A DNA stretch of 64,000 nt from Janthinobacterium silvisoli (GTDB lineage: Bacteria; Pseudomonadota; Gammaproteobacteria; Burkholderiales; Burkholderiaceae_D), in the NCBI RefSeq assembly GCF_014200725.1, contig NZ_JACHCL010000001.1, positions 496,001 to 560,000 on the forward strand, read 5' to 3'. How positions within the stretch are numbered: position 1 is the first letter of the stretch; every line of letters starts with the position of its first letter. The notes below the pieces were generated by a model that did no database searches, was not told the origin of the DNA, and worked only from the letters and a program-made list of their open reading frames with translations. Position numbers and translations under genes: made by a program. Positions 52,001 through 61,137 of this stretch are shown piece by piece.

Positions 52001-52474
52001 GGCGGCCCAGTCGGCCAGCCAGTCGGCGCGGTACACCTGGTACTGGTCGAACAAGTCGGCCAGGCGCTCGGCCAGCTGCAAGCGGCGTTCGGCGTCGCCA
52101 TCGGCCAGGAAGTAGCGCAGCGGCGCAAACACGGCATCGTCGAGCAAGGACGGCAGCAAGCGCATCAGGCGCCAGGTCAACGGCGATTTATCGAAAGGGG
52201 ACACGCGCGGCACGCGCTCGCGGCCCAGCATGCCCCGGTAGCTTTCCCACAGCAGGCGCGCCGGCAAGGCGATACGCGTGGCGGCACAGATGCCCATTTC
52301 CTCGGCCAGTGCGATTTTCAGCCATTCGGCCACGCCATTCGACTGCACCAGGAAGATGTCGGTCTCGAGCGGCGCCAGCGGATGGCTGCGCAGCCACTGA
52401 AAGACGGCGGCGCGCAGTTGTTCCAGCTGGTTGCCGTGCAAGATGAGCAGGCCGGGCGTGACGTTGGTTTGCAT
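49052..52474 (-). CDS. recC: Exodeoxyribonuclease V subunit gamma RecC
   Basis: RecC recognises Chi and splits the duplex in the RecBCD complex. The 1140-residue product has an inactive helicase fold. RecC signatures are FLVQSNGVAEWLKIALAEEMGICA near the N terminus, RVVLFGVSALPYQTLQALAALARY, VVMVPDIDTFTAAIHAVFG and VCLLGMNDGDFPRRAPKADFDLL. First gene of the recC-recB-recD operon. Chi preference cannot be told from the sequence. Confidence 0.95.
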   Translation of the reverse strand: MQTNVTPGLLILHGNQLEQLRAAVFQWLRSHPLAPLETDIFLVQSNGVAEWLKIALAEEMGICAATRIALPARLLWESYRGMLGRERVPRVSPFDKSPLTWRLMRLLPSLLDDAVFAPLRYFLADGDAERRLQLAERLADLFDQYQVYRADWLADWAAGRDQLRTARNDAVPLKDDQRWQAQLWRAVAADVPEAERRTGRADIHDAFLAAIAAGEAPAGKLPRRVVLFGVSALPYQTLQALAALARYTQVVLAVPNPCQFYWGDIIEGRDLLRAAYKRQQQRNGADLAQIPLEELHAHSHPLLASWGRQGRDFIRMLDEFDESAQAEGRDDSLRIDLFGEEIGETLLQQVQVAIRELRPLAEHEKLPPAPQDRSIEFHVAHSVQREVEVLHDQLLAMFAHSAETGLRPRDVVVMVPDIDTFTAAIHAVFGQHRRTDARFIPFEIGDVKDRSVNPLLVALEWLLHLPQQRCRQSEVRDLLDVPALAARFGLQADDLATLGAWIEGAGVRWGLDQQHRSGLGLGAAGEQNAWIFGLRRMLLGYASGAGASFHGIEPYGEVGGLDAALAGSLAQLVEALLHWREVLAGARTPAEWGTQARALLAAFFDAGDESDRLTLAQLEGALQGWLETCEHAGYVEAVPLSVLRVAWLGALDEPTLNHQFVSGGVTFCTLMPMRAVPFRVVCLLGMNDGDFPRRAPKADFDLLALPGMARPGDRSRRDDDRYLMLEALLAARDKLYISWVGRNVRDNAEQPPSVLVSQLRDYLAAGWSLERHLHTLTTEHALQPFSRRYFEDGGLLTYAGEWRVAHTEAAQQAEQLPLGPYELDPDRRLKLSELASFLRQPVKYFFRQRLSVSFIDAATLGEDEEPFSLNALERYLLEDTLLDDGGAVEDISDVRTSLQARADRLAREGVLPIGLIGQQVQAQLVEALVPVRSAWLSLRASYPLAADKRAISLAFGEIRIDDWLDKLRRNDSGTAWLMQISSKVMDKQGLARGDKLMLMWLRQLAAAALGFPVTGYLVARDAIVSMAPLEQQASRDALATLLALWREGMNHPLPTACKTGLALVQQGDPRAIYDGGFELSGEREELCLARLWPEFSALAAEEAWEDCTRELYGPLADWLRDHVTLDPITAQDEGAGEEQQ

Positions 52475-52549
52475 GCGGTTCCGATGAGTGCGTTGGGGAG
52501 ACTAGGGCGACAAAGTCATATTATCGCCTGTGCAAGCACCATCGTGCAC

Positions 52550-55500
52550 TCAACGCGCATCGTACAGCGCAAATTCCAGCATAATTTGTTCGGCCACCTG
52601 TGCCAGGGCCGGCGCCATTGCGGCCACCAGCGCGCGCGCCTGCGGCAAGTCGCCGCCGCGGCGCAAGCCTTCGATCGACAGGCATAGCGCGGCGAACGCG
52701 TTCGCCCCCACCGCGCGTGCCGACGATTTGCTGCGGTGGCCCAGGTCCGCCAGGCGTCCCAGGTCTTCCAGCGCCAATGCCTGCTCCATTTCAGCGATGC
52801 CGTCGCGCGCCGTGTCGAGAAAAAGCTGGGCGTACTTGCGCATCTTGGCCGGATCGTTACTGAAGGTGAGCGCCAGTGTCGCCAGGTCGAGGATGGCCGT
52901 GTCGCGCCATTCGCCGCCCTGGTTCAGCGATGGCGATGATTGCTGGTTTCCTGTGGTTGCGGAAGCCGATGCAGCAGATGGCGCGGCATGGCCGATACCG
53001 CCGCGCAGGCGCAGCCATTTCGCCAGCATATGAAATAGCAGATTAGGTGCAATCGGCTTGGTCACGAATTCATCCATGCCCGCTTCCAGACAGCGGGCGC
53101 GGTCTTCGCTACCGGCATTGGCTGTCATGGCGATCACCAGCACGCCAGCCAGGCGCCTGTCGGCGCGGATGCGGCGCGTGGCCTCGAAGCCATCCATCTC
53201 CGGCATTTGCACATCCATCAGCACGCAGTCATAACGCTGCCTGGCCAGCAGCTCCAGCGCTTCGATGCCATTGTTGGCGATGGTGACGATGGCGCCCGCG
53301 TCTTCCAGCAATTCGCTGCCTACTTGCTGGCTGAAGATATTGTCTTCCACCAGCAAGATGGAGGCGCCACGGATCACGCCCAGCACTTCCGGCTCCACCT
53401 CGACCATGCTGTCGTCATGCGCGCCAACGTATTTTTCCAGACGTGCCGTGAACCAGAACGTGCTGCCCTGCCCCGGCTGACTGGCGACGCCCACCGTGCC
53501 GTCCATCAATTCAGCAAGTTGCTTGCTGATCACCAATCCCAGGCCACTGCCACCATATTTGCGCGTGGTGGACGGATCAGCCTGATGAAATGAGCGGAAC
53601 AGCTGTGCCATTTCGTCTTCGCTCATGCCGATCCCCCGGTCCTGCACTTCGAAGCGCAGCAGGCAGGAATTATCGCGCTCGTCGGCCTTGCGCACGCGCA
53701 CGAAAATATTGCCGTTTTCGGAAAACTTGATGGCGTTGCTGGCCAGGTTCAGCAAGACCTGTTCCAGCCGCAGCGGGTCGCCGCGCCAGCGTTGCGGCAA
53801 GCCTTCTGCCATATCGAAACGGAAGGCCAGGCCGCGCGTGGCGGCTGCATCGCCAAGCTGGCTGGCGATATTGGCCAGCAGGGTGTCGAGCCGGAAGTCC
53901 AGCACTTCCAGTTCCAGCTTGCCCGCCTCGATCTTGGAAAAATCGAGAATATCGTTGATCAGGCCCAGCAGATGCTGGCCCGAGTGGTAGATTTTTTGCA
54001 GATAATCGCGCTGGCGGGGATCGGTCACCGACTTCAGCGCCAGGTGGGCCATGCCGATAATGCTGTTCATCGGCGTGCGGATCTCATGGCTCATGTTCGA
54101 CAAAAAGTCGCTCTTGGCCTGGCTGGCCGCATCGGCCTGCTCTTTCAGGCGGTGCAGCTCCGTCACATCGGTGGACAAACCGATCAGGCCTGTCACGGCA
54201 TCGGGCGTGCCCAGCGGTACTTTCACGCTCCACAAATGATGAACTTGACCCTGCGCGTCGACGAAACGTTCTTCGCCGATAAACTTGACGCCGCTGTCGA
54301 ACAGCTGGCGATCGGTGCCATGCACAGCCCGCGCCGCCTCGCTGCTCATCAGTTCATCATCATGGCGGCCTATCACCTGCTCCGGGGTACGCCCCAGCAT
54401 GAACGCCGCCCGGGCATTCACATAGCGGTAGCGCAGGTCCGCATCCTTCATATAGACATAGGCATCCACGCTGTCGAGCACCGTATCGAGCAAGGCGCGC
54501 TGGGCAATGGCGTAGCGGCGCGAGCGGTACAGCGTAAAGATATAGCCATAGACCAGCAAAGTACCCGCCACGCCGACCAGCAGCGCCAGCCAGGGGAAAT
54601 AGTGGTCGAAGTTGCTATATAAATCGGATTTGCGCATGCGGAAATGCGCCTTCCACATGCCGCCCTGGTATTGCACCGGCAGCACCTGGTCGAAATAGGC
54701 AGGGTCGCTGCCCGGCTGTGGCGGCGCCAGCGTCAGATCCTTGCCATTGTTGAACAGCAAACGGTCTTGTGGCGTGAGGCTGACCACGGCGTCCGGCGCC
54801 ACATGGGCAAGCTGGGCTTCATGCGGAAAAGCGTACAGGGTCAGTTGCAGCGATTCCAGGGCGCTTTGGTGAAAAGCACTGTGTACGAGCTGCGCCACGC
54901 CAAAACCGATGCCCACCGATCCCTGGTAAGCTGCGCGCCGCTCGCTTTCGCTGGACAGGGGCATGCCATTGCGGTACACCGGCAGCCGAAGTCCCAGGCC
55001 CGCATACGCGGGTGGTCCCTTGATCATGATTACCTGCCCCGACGCGCTGGCCTGGCCGCTATCGCGCGCCTGTATCAGCGACTGCGCCACCAGAGGATTG
55101 GCGGCAATATCGATGCCCATGCGCTCAGCGACCAGTGTCTCGGGCTCCAGATACGTCAGCACCGTGTAACTGGGCCGTTCACCTTCCGGGCGTATCGTAA
55201 AGCCGGGATAGCCTTCGGGATGCAAACTGGTATCGGCCCGCACGGAGGCGATAAAGGCCGCGCGCTGGCCGGCGGTGACCACCGGCGCATAGTTGATCAC
55301 TTCGATGGCGGGAAACTGATTCACCAGGTCCAGCCCAGCCACATAGTCGTGAAATTGCCGGCGCGACAGTGGATCGCTGGTACGGAACAGCGCCTCCAGG
55401 CCATGCAGCAAGTCGGCATAACTCTTCACGCGCGCCGTCAGGCTATGCTGGCCGCCGCGGGTCAGATTATCAAAACGCTGCCAGGCATCGTCATTGACGG

Positions 55501-55609
55501 TGCGCGCCGCATCGGCATACAAGGCGCCGCCTATCACCAGCGCCAGCAGCGTCCCCCCCGCCCAAATCCTGAAACCTGATACCGTCCAGCTCCTGTTCAG
55601 AGTATGCAT
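52550..55609 (-). CDS. CHASE-PAS hybrid histidine kinase with receiver and HPt domains
   Basis: The roughly 1019-residue product has a transmembrane helix (near 15-35), a periplasmic CHASE domain (60-330) and a second helix (near 340-360, WLALLVGVAGTLLVYGYIF). A PAS domain (380-490) and HisKA with MSHEIRTPMNSIIGM follow, then an HATPase with NLASNAIKF, DRGIGMSEDEM and GGSGLGLVISK. A receiver domain has Asp in VLMDVQMPEMDGFEATRR, and a C-terminal HPt domain has His in LGHRSKSSARAVGA. A full phosphorelay is encoded in one protein, with no DNA-binding partner nearby. Start ATG at 55609; a TTG at 55636 would extend it by nine residues. Confidence 0.93.
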   Translation of the reverse strand: MHTLNRSWTVSGFRIWAGGTLLALVIGGALYADAARTVNDDAWQRFDNLTRGGQHSLTARVKSYADLLHGLEALFRTSDPLSRRQFHDYVAGLDLVNQFPAIEVINYAPVVTAGQRAAFIASVRADTSLHPEGYPGFTIRPEGERPSYTVLTYLEPETLVAERMGIDIAANPLVAQSLIQARDSGQASASGQVIMIKGPPAYAGLGLRLPVYRNGMPLSSESERRAAYQGSVGIGFGVAQLVHSAFHQSALESLQLTLYAFPHEAQLAHVAPDAVVSLTPQDRLLFNNGKDLTLAPPQPGSDPAYFDQVLPVQYQGGMWKAHFRMRKSDLYSNFDHYFPWLALLVGVAGTLLVYGYIFTLYRSRRYAIAQRALLDTVLDSVDAYVYMKDADLRYRYVNARAAFMLGRTPEQVIGRHDDELMSSEAARAVHGTDRQLFDSGVKFIGEERFVDAQGQVHHLWSVKVPLGTPDAVTGLIGLSTDVTELHRLKEQADAASQAKSDFLSNMSHEIRTPMNSIIGMAHLALKSVTDPRQRDYLQKIYHSGQHLLGLINDILDFSKIEAGKLELEVLDFRLDTLLANIASQLGDAAATRGLAFRFDMAEGLPQRWRGDPLRLEQVLLNLASNAIKFSENGNIFVRVRKADERDNSCLLRFEVQDRGIGMSEDEMAQLFRSFHQADPSTTRKYGGSGLGLVISKQLAELMDGTVGVASQPGQGSTFWFTARLEKYVGAHDDSMVEVEPEVLGVIRGASILLVEDNIFSQQVGSELLEDAGAIVTIANNGIEALELLARQRYDCVLMDVQMPEMDGFEATRRIRADRRLAGVLVIAMTANAGSEDRARCLEAGMDEFVTKPIAPNLLFHMLAKWLRLRGGIGHAAPSAASASATTGNQQSSPSLNQGGEWRDTAILDLATLALTFSNDPAKMRKYAQLFLDTARDGIAEMEQALALEDLGRLADLGHRSKSSARAVGANAFAALCLSIEGLRRGGDLPQARALVAAMAPALAQVAEQIMLEFALYDAR

Positions 55610-55855
55610 TGTCGATCGCTTATTCGGGTTCCTCAAGTAACGGGAACACAGCCCCGCCTGACTGACGCCAGCATACTATCAAAGCCCGTGCGCGAGATGC
55701 TTGCCCGTGAAAAAAAGATGCAATATGACAAACGTTGCCATATTGCATTAAACCCTAATCAAGATGGCAATGCGCTGATGAAAGAACCCGCGATGAAACC
55801 ATGCTATTTTTTGGCAGATCAGTCCGCCTGTCCGTGCCATGCTGCGATAGCTTAA
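55610..55855. other. Intergenic region upstream of the CHASE kinase
   Basis: No gene is supported; a rightward open frame here has no family resemblance and no ribosome binding site. The region includes the inverted repeat at 55718-55748 and should hold the promoter of the leftward kinase gene. Confidence 0.5.
55718..55748. repeat. Ten-base perfect inverted repeat
   Basis: ATGCAATATG (55718-55727) and CATATTGCAT (55739-55748) are exact reverse complements around the 11-base spacer acaaacgttgc. It lies about 110 bases upstream of the kinase start codon and may be an operator. Confidence 0.55.
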
Positions 55856-56020
55856 TTATGCGGCAAGCGCAAGAGGCGTGATCGCCTCGGCGATTGCCTT
55901 GCCGGCCGATATTTCAGCAACACGAAGGCCATATGCACTTTGAAGGTTCAGCCAGCCTTGCGCCTCGCTGCCAAAAGAACGCTCAAGGCGCAGCGCCGTA
56001 TCGGCGGAAACGCTACGCAA
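55856..56020 (-). pseudogene. Decayed HigA-family antitoxin remnant
   Basis: Read leftward, the frame gives about 50 codons ending at TAA (55856-55858): SVSADTALRLERSFGSEAQ then GWLNLQSAYGLRVAEISAGKAIAEAITP. This matches the second half of HigA-type antitoxins (typically ISADMALRLxxxFGTSxxxWLxxQxxYDLxxA). The first half, with the start codon and the first helices of the DNA-binding domain, is missing; a stop codon lies a few codons upstream, at the edge of iolA. No higB toxin gene is found beside it, so this is a broken fragment and not a working module. Confidence 0.75.
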
Positions 56021-56039
56021 GAACGACCACCACCGCCAC

Positions 56040-57539
56040 TTACTTCAAGGTCGGCATGGCAAACTCCGCTCCGGCCTGGGTCGAGGCGGGCCAGCGCTGG
56101 GTGACGGCTTTCTGTTTGGTGTAGAAGCGTACGGCTTCCGGGCCGTGCGCATGGTGGTCGCCGAACAGGCTGCGCTTCCAGCCGCCGAAGCTGTGGAAGG
56201 CCATCGGCACGGGAATCGGCACGTTGACGCCCACCATGCCGACCTGCACGCGGTGCGTGTATTCGCGCGCCGTGTTGCCATCGCGCGTATAAATCGCCGT
56301 GCCGTTGCCGTACTCATGGGCGTTGACCAGCTCCAGTGCGGTCGTAAAATCGGCCACGCGCACGATGCACAGCACGGGGCCGAAGATTTCTTCCTTGTAG
56401 ATCGTCATGTCGGGCGTGACATGGTCGAACAGGCTGCCGCCCAGGAAAAATCCCTTTTCATGGCCAGGCAGCACGAAACCACGGCCATCGCTGACCAGGC
56501 TCGCGCCCTCCTTCACGCCGATGGCGATGTAGCCGGCAATCTTGTCTTTATGGGCCTGCGTCACCACCGGCCCCATTTCGGCCACCATATCCATGCCGTG
56601 ATTGATTTTCAGGGCGGCGATGCGGGGCCGCAGGGCAGCCACCAGCTGATCGGCCACATTGCCCACCGCCACCACCACGGAAATGGCCATGCAGCGCTCG
56701 CCGGCCGAACCGTAGGCCGCGCCCATCAAGGCGTCCACCGTTTGCTCGATATCGGCGTCGGGCATCACCACCATATGGTTTTTCGCCCCGCCCAGGGCCT
56801 GCACGCGCTTGCCTTGCGCGCAGCCGGTGGCGTAGATGTATTCGGCAATCGGCGTGGAACCGACAAAACTCACTGCACGCACATCGGGATGATGCAGCAA
56901 TGCATCAACGGCTTCCTTATCGCCCTGCACCACATTGAACACGCCATCGGGCAAGCCCGCGTCCGTCAGCAGTTGCGCCAGCAGCAGGCTGGCCGAAGGA
57001 TCTCGCTCGGATGGTTTCAACACAAAAGTGTTGCCACAGGCGATAGCCATCGGGAACATCCACATCGGCACCATCACGGGAAAGTTGAATGGGGTGATGC
57101 CCACGCACACGCCCAGCGCCTGGCGTATCGACCAGGCGTCGATGCCGCCGGCCACCTGTTCGCTGTATTCGCCCTTCATCATTTGCGGAATGCCGCAGGC
57201 GAACTCCACCACTTCGATGCCGCGCGTCACTTCGCCTTTCGCATCGGTAAACACCTTGCCATGCTCGGAGGTGATCAGCGCGGCCAGCTGGTCCGAGTGT
57301 TCTTCCAGCAATTCCTTGAATTTGAACATGATGCGCGCCCGGCGCAAGGGCGAGGTTTGCGACCAGGCCGGAAACGCCGCATGGGCCGCGGCCACGGCGG
57401 CATTGAGTTCCGCAGCCGTGGCCAGCGCCACTGTGGCCGCCACGGCGCCGGTGGCAGGATTGAACACGTCGCTCGTGCGCTCCGAGCGCGAAGTCATCGG
57501 GTTGCCACCGATATAGTGGCCGATTGTCGGGGTAGTCAT
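56040..57539 (-). CDS. iolA: Methylmalonate-semialdehyde dehydrogenase (malonate-semialdehyde, IolA/MmsA)
   Basis: This CoA-acylating dehydrogenase turns malonic semialdehyde into acetyl-CoA at the end of inositol breakdown. The 499-residue product has the aldehyde dehydrogenase fold with catalytic Cys in [14 protein letters not shown], the NAD-binding [17 protein letters not shown] segment and [24 protein letters not shown], which is specific to the MMSDH group. The ATG at 57539 follows GAGAG. Last gene of the iol run. Confidence 0.94.
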   Translation of the reverse strand: MTTPTIGHYIGGNPMTSRSERTSDVFNPATGAVAATVALATAAELNAAVAAAHAAFPAWSQTSPLRRARIMFKFKELLEEHSDQLAALITSEHGKVFTDAKGEVTRGIEVVEFACGIPQMMKGEYSEQVAGGIDAWSIRQALGVCVGITPFNFPVMVPMWMFPMAIACGNTFVLKPSERDPSASLLLAQLLTDAGLPDGVFNVVQGDKEAVDALLHHPDVRAVSFVGSTPIAEYIYATGCAQGKRVQALGGAKNHMVVMPDADIEQTVDALMGAAYGSAGERCMAISVVVAVGNVADQLVAALRPRIAALKINHGMDMVAEMGPVVTQAHKDKIAGYIAIGVKEGASLVSDGRGFVLPGHEKGFFLGGSLFDHVTPDMTIYKEEIFGPVLCIVRVADFTTALELVNAHEYGNGTAIYTRDGNTAREYTHRVQVGMVGVNVPIPVPMAFHSFGGWKRSLFGDHHAHGPEAVRFYTKQKAVTQRWPASTQAGAEFAMPTLK

Positions 57540-57558
57540 ATCGTCTCTCACTTTACTG

Positions 57559-58353
57559 TTATTTCGTCATCAGCCACTCATGGGCCGGGTCGTTTTTAAA
57601 GTGCCAGACCCGTTTCGGGCCGGCCATCACGTTCAGGTAATAGCCATCGTAGCCATACGGCACGGTGACGGGGTGGTAGCCGCGCGGCACCATCACCACG
57701 TCGTGGTTTTCCACCGCCATCGATTCGTCCAGGGAACGGTCATCCGTATAGACCCTTTGGTATGCAAAACCCTGCTCGGGATTAAGGCGGTGGTAATAGG
57801 TTTCTTCCAGCGAACTTTCCACGGGCAAGTTATCGTTGTCGTGCTTGTGCGGCGGGTAACTCGACGAGTGGCCGGAAGGCGTCAGCACTTCCACTACCAG
57901 CAAGCCGTCAGCCTCGGCCGTTTGCGGCAGGATATCGCACACATAACGCGTATTGGCGCCCTTGCCCCGCACGGAGCGGACCATCGATTGCGGTTCGATC
58001 AGGCGTGCCGGACGGTGAGTGGTGGCTGGCGCGCTGCACAGGGCCACTTCGGCCCCGCCGGTTGCCGTAATGGTCACTTGCGTTTCCAGCGGTACATACA
58101 CGGCATACGGCGAGCGCTCTTCAAACACGCTGCTGCGACCGCCGATGTCGGCCCAGGTCTGCTCGCCGGCTTGCACCGTTACCGTGCCCGTCAGCACCAC
58201 GATGCATAGTTCGCGCGAGCCCGTTTCCAGGGACAGTTCTTCGCCAGCAGCCAGGCGGTGGGCGGCAAAACCCACGTGCGTCCAGCCGGCCGATTCAGGG
58301 GTCACCTGCACGATTTGCGAGCCACTCTTGTTGGCTTTGACTAGCAGGCTCAT
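57559..58353 (-). CDS. iolB: 5-deoxy-glucuronate isomerase IolB
   Basis: IolB isomerises 5-deoxy-glucuronate to 2-deoxy-5-keto-gluconate. The 264-residue product is a two-cupin protein with [34 protein letters not shown] and [25 protein letters not shown], the expected metal-binding pattern. Its ATG overlaps the iolE stop by four bases. Confidence 0.94.
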   Translation of the reverse strand: MSLLVKANKSGSQIVQVTPESAGWTHVGFAAHRLAAGEELSLETGSRELCIVVLTGTVTVQAGEQTWADIGGRSSVFEERSPYAVYVPLETQVTITATGGAEVALCSAPATTHRPARLIEPQSMVRSVRGKGANTRYVCDILPQTAEADGLLVVEVLTPSGHSSSYPPHKHDNDNLPVESSLEETYYHRLNPEQGFAYQRVYTDDRSLDESMAVENHDVVMVPRGYHPVTVPYGYDGYYLNVMAGPKRVWHFKNDPAHEWLMTK

Positions 58354-59276
58354 GCTGCCTCCTGGCCTGCATGGGAACCGAGTTGAGGAATCTCGCGCAC
58401 CAGTTGCGCCAGGTAGTCGTAACCCATCTTGGCATATTGATAGCTGGGCGCCACGGCGGGGTCTTGCTCCGCTTCCACCACCAGCCAGCCTTCATAGCCG
58501 TTGCGGTACAAGCTGGCCAGAATCGCCGGGAAATCGATGCCGCCATCGCCGGGCACGCTGAACGCGCCATTGATGACAGACTGCAAGAAGCTCCAGTGGC
58601 CATTGCGTGCCAGTTTCACCACCTTGGGCCGCACATCCTTGCAATGCACATGGCAGATGCGGTGGATATGCTTATTGAGTATCGTCAAGGCATCGCCACC
58701 GCCAAACGTGATGTGGCCCGTATCGAACAGCAAGCCCACGTCCGGTCCCGTCAAGGCCATCAATTGATCGACGTCGGCCGGCGTTTCCACGTAAGCACCC
58801 ATATGGTGATGATAGGCCAGGCGCACGCCATGCGAAAGACAATGGCTGGCAAACGCCGTCAGCTTGTCGGCATAGTCTTGCCATTGCTGTTGAGTTTGAA
58901 AACGCGGCCGTTTATACAGCGGGCGCGGCTCGCCCTGGATGGCGTCGGCCACTTCGCCATACACCATCACGGTGGCGCCGCTATCGGCCAGCAGACGCAG
59001 ATGGGACTCTACGGCAATGATTTCTTCTTCGACAGAACGGTGCACCAGCCGGCCCGAATACCAGCCAGAAACACAGGCCAAATCGTATTTACCCAGCACG
59101 GCCCGCAAGGCCGACGCTTCCTTGGGAAACTTGTTGCCCAATTCAAAGCCGGCGTAACCGATTTCCGCGCCTTCCTTCAAGGCCGTTTCCAGCGGTGTTT
59201 CGCCGCCCAGCGAGGGCAGATCATCATTCATCCACGAAATCGGATTGATGCCGATGCGTACATTCCATGTGTTCAT
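58350..59276 (-). CDS. iolE: Myo-inosose-2 dehydratase IolE
   Basis: IolE dehydrates 2-keto-myo-inositol. The 308-residue product is a TIM-barrel of the xylose isomerase-like group with VRIGINPISWMNDDLPSLGG near the start, GFELGNKFP, LLFDTGHITFGGGD and HIHRICHVHCKDVRPKV. It sits one base after the end of iolD. Confidence 0.94.
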   Translation of the reverse strand: MNTWNVRIGINPISWMNDDLPSLGGETPLETALKEGAEIGYAGFELGNKFPKEASALRAVLGKYDLACVSGWYSGRLVHRSVEEEIIAVESHLRLLADSGATVMVYGEVADAIQGEPRPLYKRPRFQTQQQWQDYADKLTAFASHCLSHGVRLAYHHHMGAYVETPADVDQLMALTGPDVGLLFDTGHITFGGGDALTILNKHIHRICHVHCKDVRPKVVKLARNGHWSFLQSVINGAFSVPGDGGIDFPAILASLYRNGYEGWLVVEAEQDPAVAPSYQYAKMGYDYLAQLVREIPQLGSHAGQEAA

Positions 59277-59277
59277 C

Positions 59278-61137
59278 TCAATTCCTTTGCTTCAGGCGCT
59301 CGGTTTCATAACGGGCACGCGCGGCGCGCACGCCTTCCTGGGTCGACACGGCTGGCACGGCCACTTCCCACCAGCAGCCGCCCTCTTCGGTGGTGCGCGT
59401 ATCGTCGGTATTGATGCAGATCAGATAAGTTCGCGTAGCGGCGCGGGCGCGCAGCATGGCTTGTTCCAGGCCCGCGATATCGGCCACGTGTTCGCTCAGG
59501 GCGCCCAGGGACCGTGCATGCAGGGCAAAGTCGATTTGCGGCGCGCCGTCACCGGCTTGCAGGCAATCGGCCAGCATATTGTTAAACGGCGCATTGCCGC
59601 ATGCCTGCTGCAAACGGTTGATGCAGCCATAACCACGGTTGTCGAGCACCACGATGATGAGTTTTTTATCGAGCATGACGGAGGTGGCGATTTCCGAATT
59701 CATCATCAGATAACTGCCGTCGCCCACCATGACGATCACTTCGGCGTCCGGCTTGGCCATCTTGACGCCAAGACCGCCCGCGATTTCATAACCCATGCAG
59801 GAATAGCCATATTCCATGTGATAACCGCCCGGCGTGCTGGTGCGCCACAGCTTGTGCAGCTCGGCCGGCAAGGTGCCCGCCGCGCAGACGACGATATCGC
59901 ACGCGGTGGAGTCTGGCGACGAGCGCTGCACGGCGCCGATCACTTCGCCGTCATATGGCAAGCCGGCCACTTCGCGCTTACCCGTGATGGCCGCCACCGT
60001 CTCGCGCCACGCCGTGCCCGCCTGCTGCGCCCTTTCACGCCACTGGCCTGCGCTATGCCAGCCTTCCAACTGGCGCGACAAGCCTTGCAAGGCCAGGCTT
60101 GCGTCCGCCTGCACGGCAAGGCCACGGCGTTTCAAGGCATCGAAAGCGTTGACGTTCAGGCTGACCAGTTGGGCGTCGCCAAACAGCGAGTTCGAGCCTG
60201 TCGTAAAGTCTTGTAAGCGGGTACCAACCGCCAGTACCAGGTCAGCGTCCGCCGCCAGCGCATTGGCAGCGGGCGACCCCGTCACGCCGATGGCGCCCAG
60301 TTGCAAGGGATGGTCCCAGGGCAAGGCGCCCTTGCCCGCCTGGGTTTCTGCCACCGGTACGCCATGGCGTTCGGCAAAAGCACGCAAGGCCGCACTCGCT
60401 TCGCCATACAACACGCCGCCCCCAGCCACGATTAAGGGTTGCCGGGCTTTTTTCAGCAGTGCAGCCGCTTCTTCCAATTCCGACTCCACAGCAGGTAGCG
60501 CGCGGAAACGCACGATGCGCGGCTCGAAAAATTCCTCCGGGTAATCGTAAGCCATGGTTTGCACGTCTTGCGGCAAGGACAGGGTCACGGGGCCACAGGC
60601 AGCCGGGTCGGTCAAGGCAGCAATCGCACGCGGCAAGGCTGTCAGCAATTGCTCGGGGTAAATGATACGGTCGAAATAACGCGACAAGGGTTTGAAGGCG
60701 TCATTCACGGACACGCTGCCATCGCCGCCATCTTCCAGCTGCTGCAAGACAGGATCGGGCGCACGCGAGACAAACACGTCACCCGGCAACAGCAATACCG
60801 GCAAGCGGTTGACGTGGGCCAAAGCGGCAGCCGTCAGCAGATTGGTGGCGCCCGGTCCGATGGAACTGGTGACGGCCATCATGCGCCGGCGCATATGCGC
60901 CTTGGCATAAGCAATCGCTGCGTGCGCCATCGCCTGTTCATTGTGGGCGCGATAGGTGGGGAATTGCTCGCGGTATTGATACAGCGCTTCGCCCAGGCCC
61001 GCCACATTGCCGTGGCCAAAGATGGCGAAAGCGCCGCCGAACAGCGGCTGCTGGTCTGGCGTGCGCAGCGCCGCCAGGTAGCGCACCAGCGCCTGCGCCA
61101 TGGTGAGACGAATTGTGCTTTTGGGTAAAGTACTCAT
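59278..61137 (-). CDS. iolD: 3D-(3,5/4)-trihydroxycyclohexane-1,2-dione hydrolase IolD
   Basis: IolD is the thiamine-diphosphate enzyme that opens the cyclohexane-dione ring. The 619-residue product has the three-domain TPP layout: LFGGAFAIFGHGNVAGLGEAL and HAAIAYAKAHMRRRMMAVTSSIGPGATN in the Pyr domain, a central sugar-phosphate-like domain, and the C-terminal PP domain with EVIVMVGDGSYLMMNSEI (TPP GDG-N-type motif). The ATG at 61137 overlaps the iolC stop (ATGA), which excludes the longer frame. Confidence 0.94.
   Translation of the reverse strand: MSTLPKSTIRLTMAQALVRYLAALRTPDQQPLFGGAFAIFGHGNVAGLGEALYQYREQFPTYRAHNEQAMAHAAIAYAKAHMRRRMMAVTSSIGPGATNLLTAAALAHVNRLPVLLLPGDVFVSRAPDPVLQQLEDGGDGSVSVNDAFKPLSRYFDRIIYPEQLLTALPRAIAALTDPAACGPVTLSLPQDVQTMAYDYPEEFFEPRIVRFRALPAVESELEEAAALLKKARQPLIVAGGGVLYGEASAALRAFAERHGVPVAETQAGKGALPWDHPLQLGAIGVTGSPAANALAADADLVLAVGTRLQDFTTGSNSLFGDAQLVSLNVNAFDALKRRGLAVQADASLALQGLSRQLEGWHSAGQWRERAQQAGTAWRETVAAITGKREVAGLPYDGEVIGAVQRSSPDSTACDIVVCAAGTLPAELHKLWRTSTPGGYHMEYGYSCMGYEIAGGLGVKMAKPDAEVIVMVGDGSYLMMNSEIATSVMLDKKLIIVVLDNRGYGCINRLQQACGNAPFNNMLADCLQAGDGAPQIDFALHARSLGALSEHVADIAGLEQAMLRARAATRTYLICINTDDTRTTEEGGCWWEVAVPAVSTQEGVRAARARYETERLKQRN

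Noticed and set aside
56145-57599. A 484-codon rightward frame opposite iolA
   Set aside because: It is His-rich antisense reading of a well conserved dehydrogenase gene.
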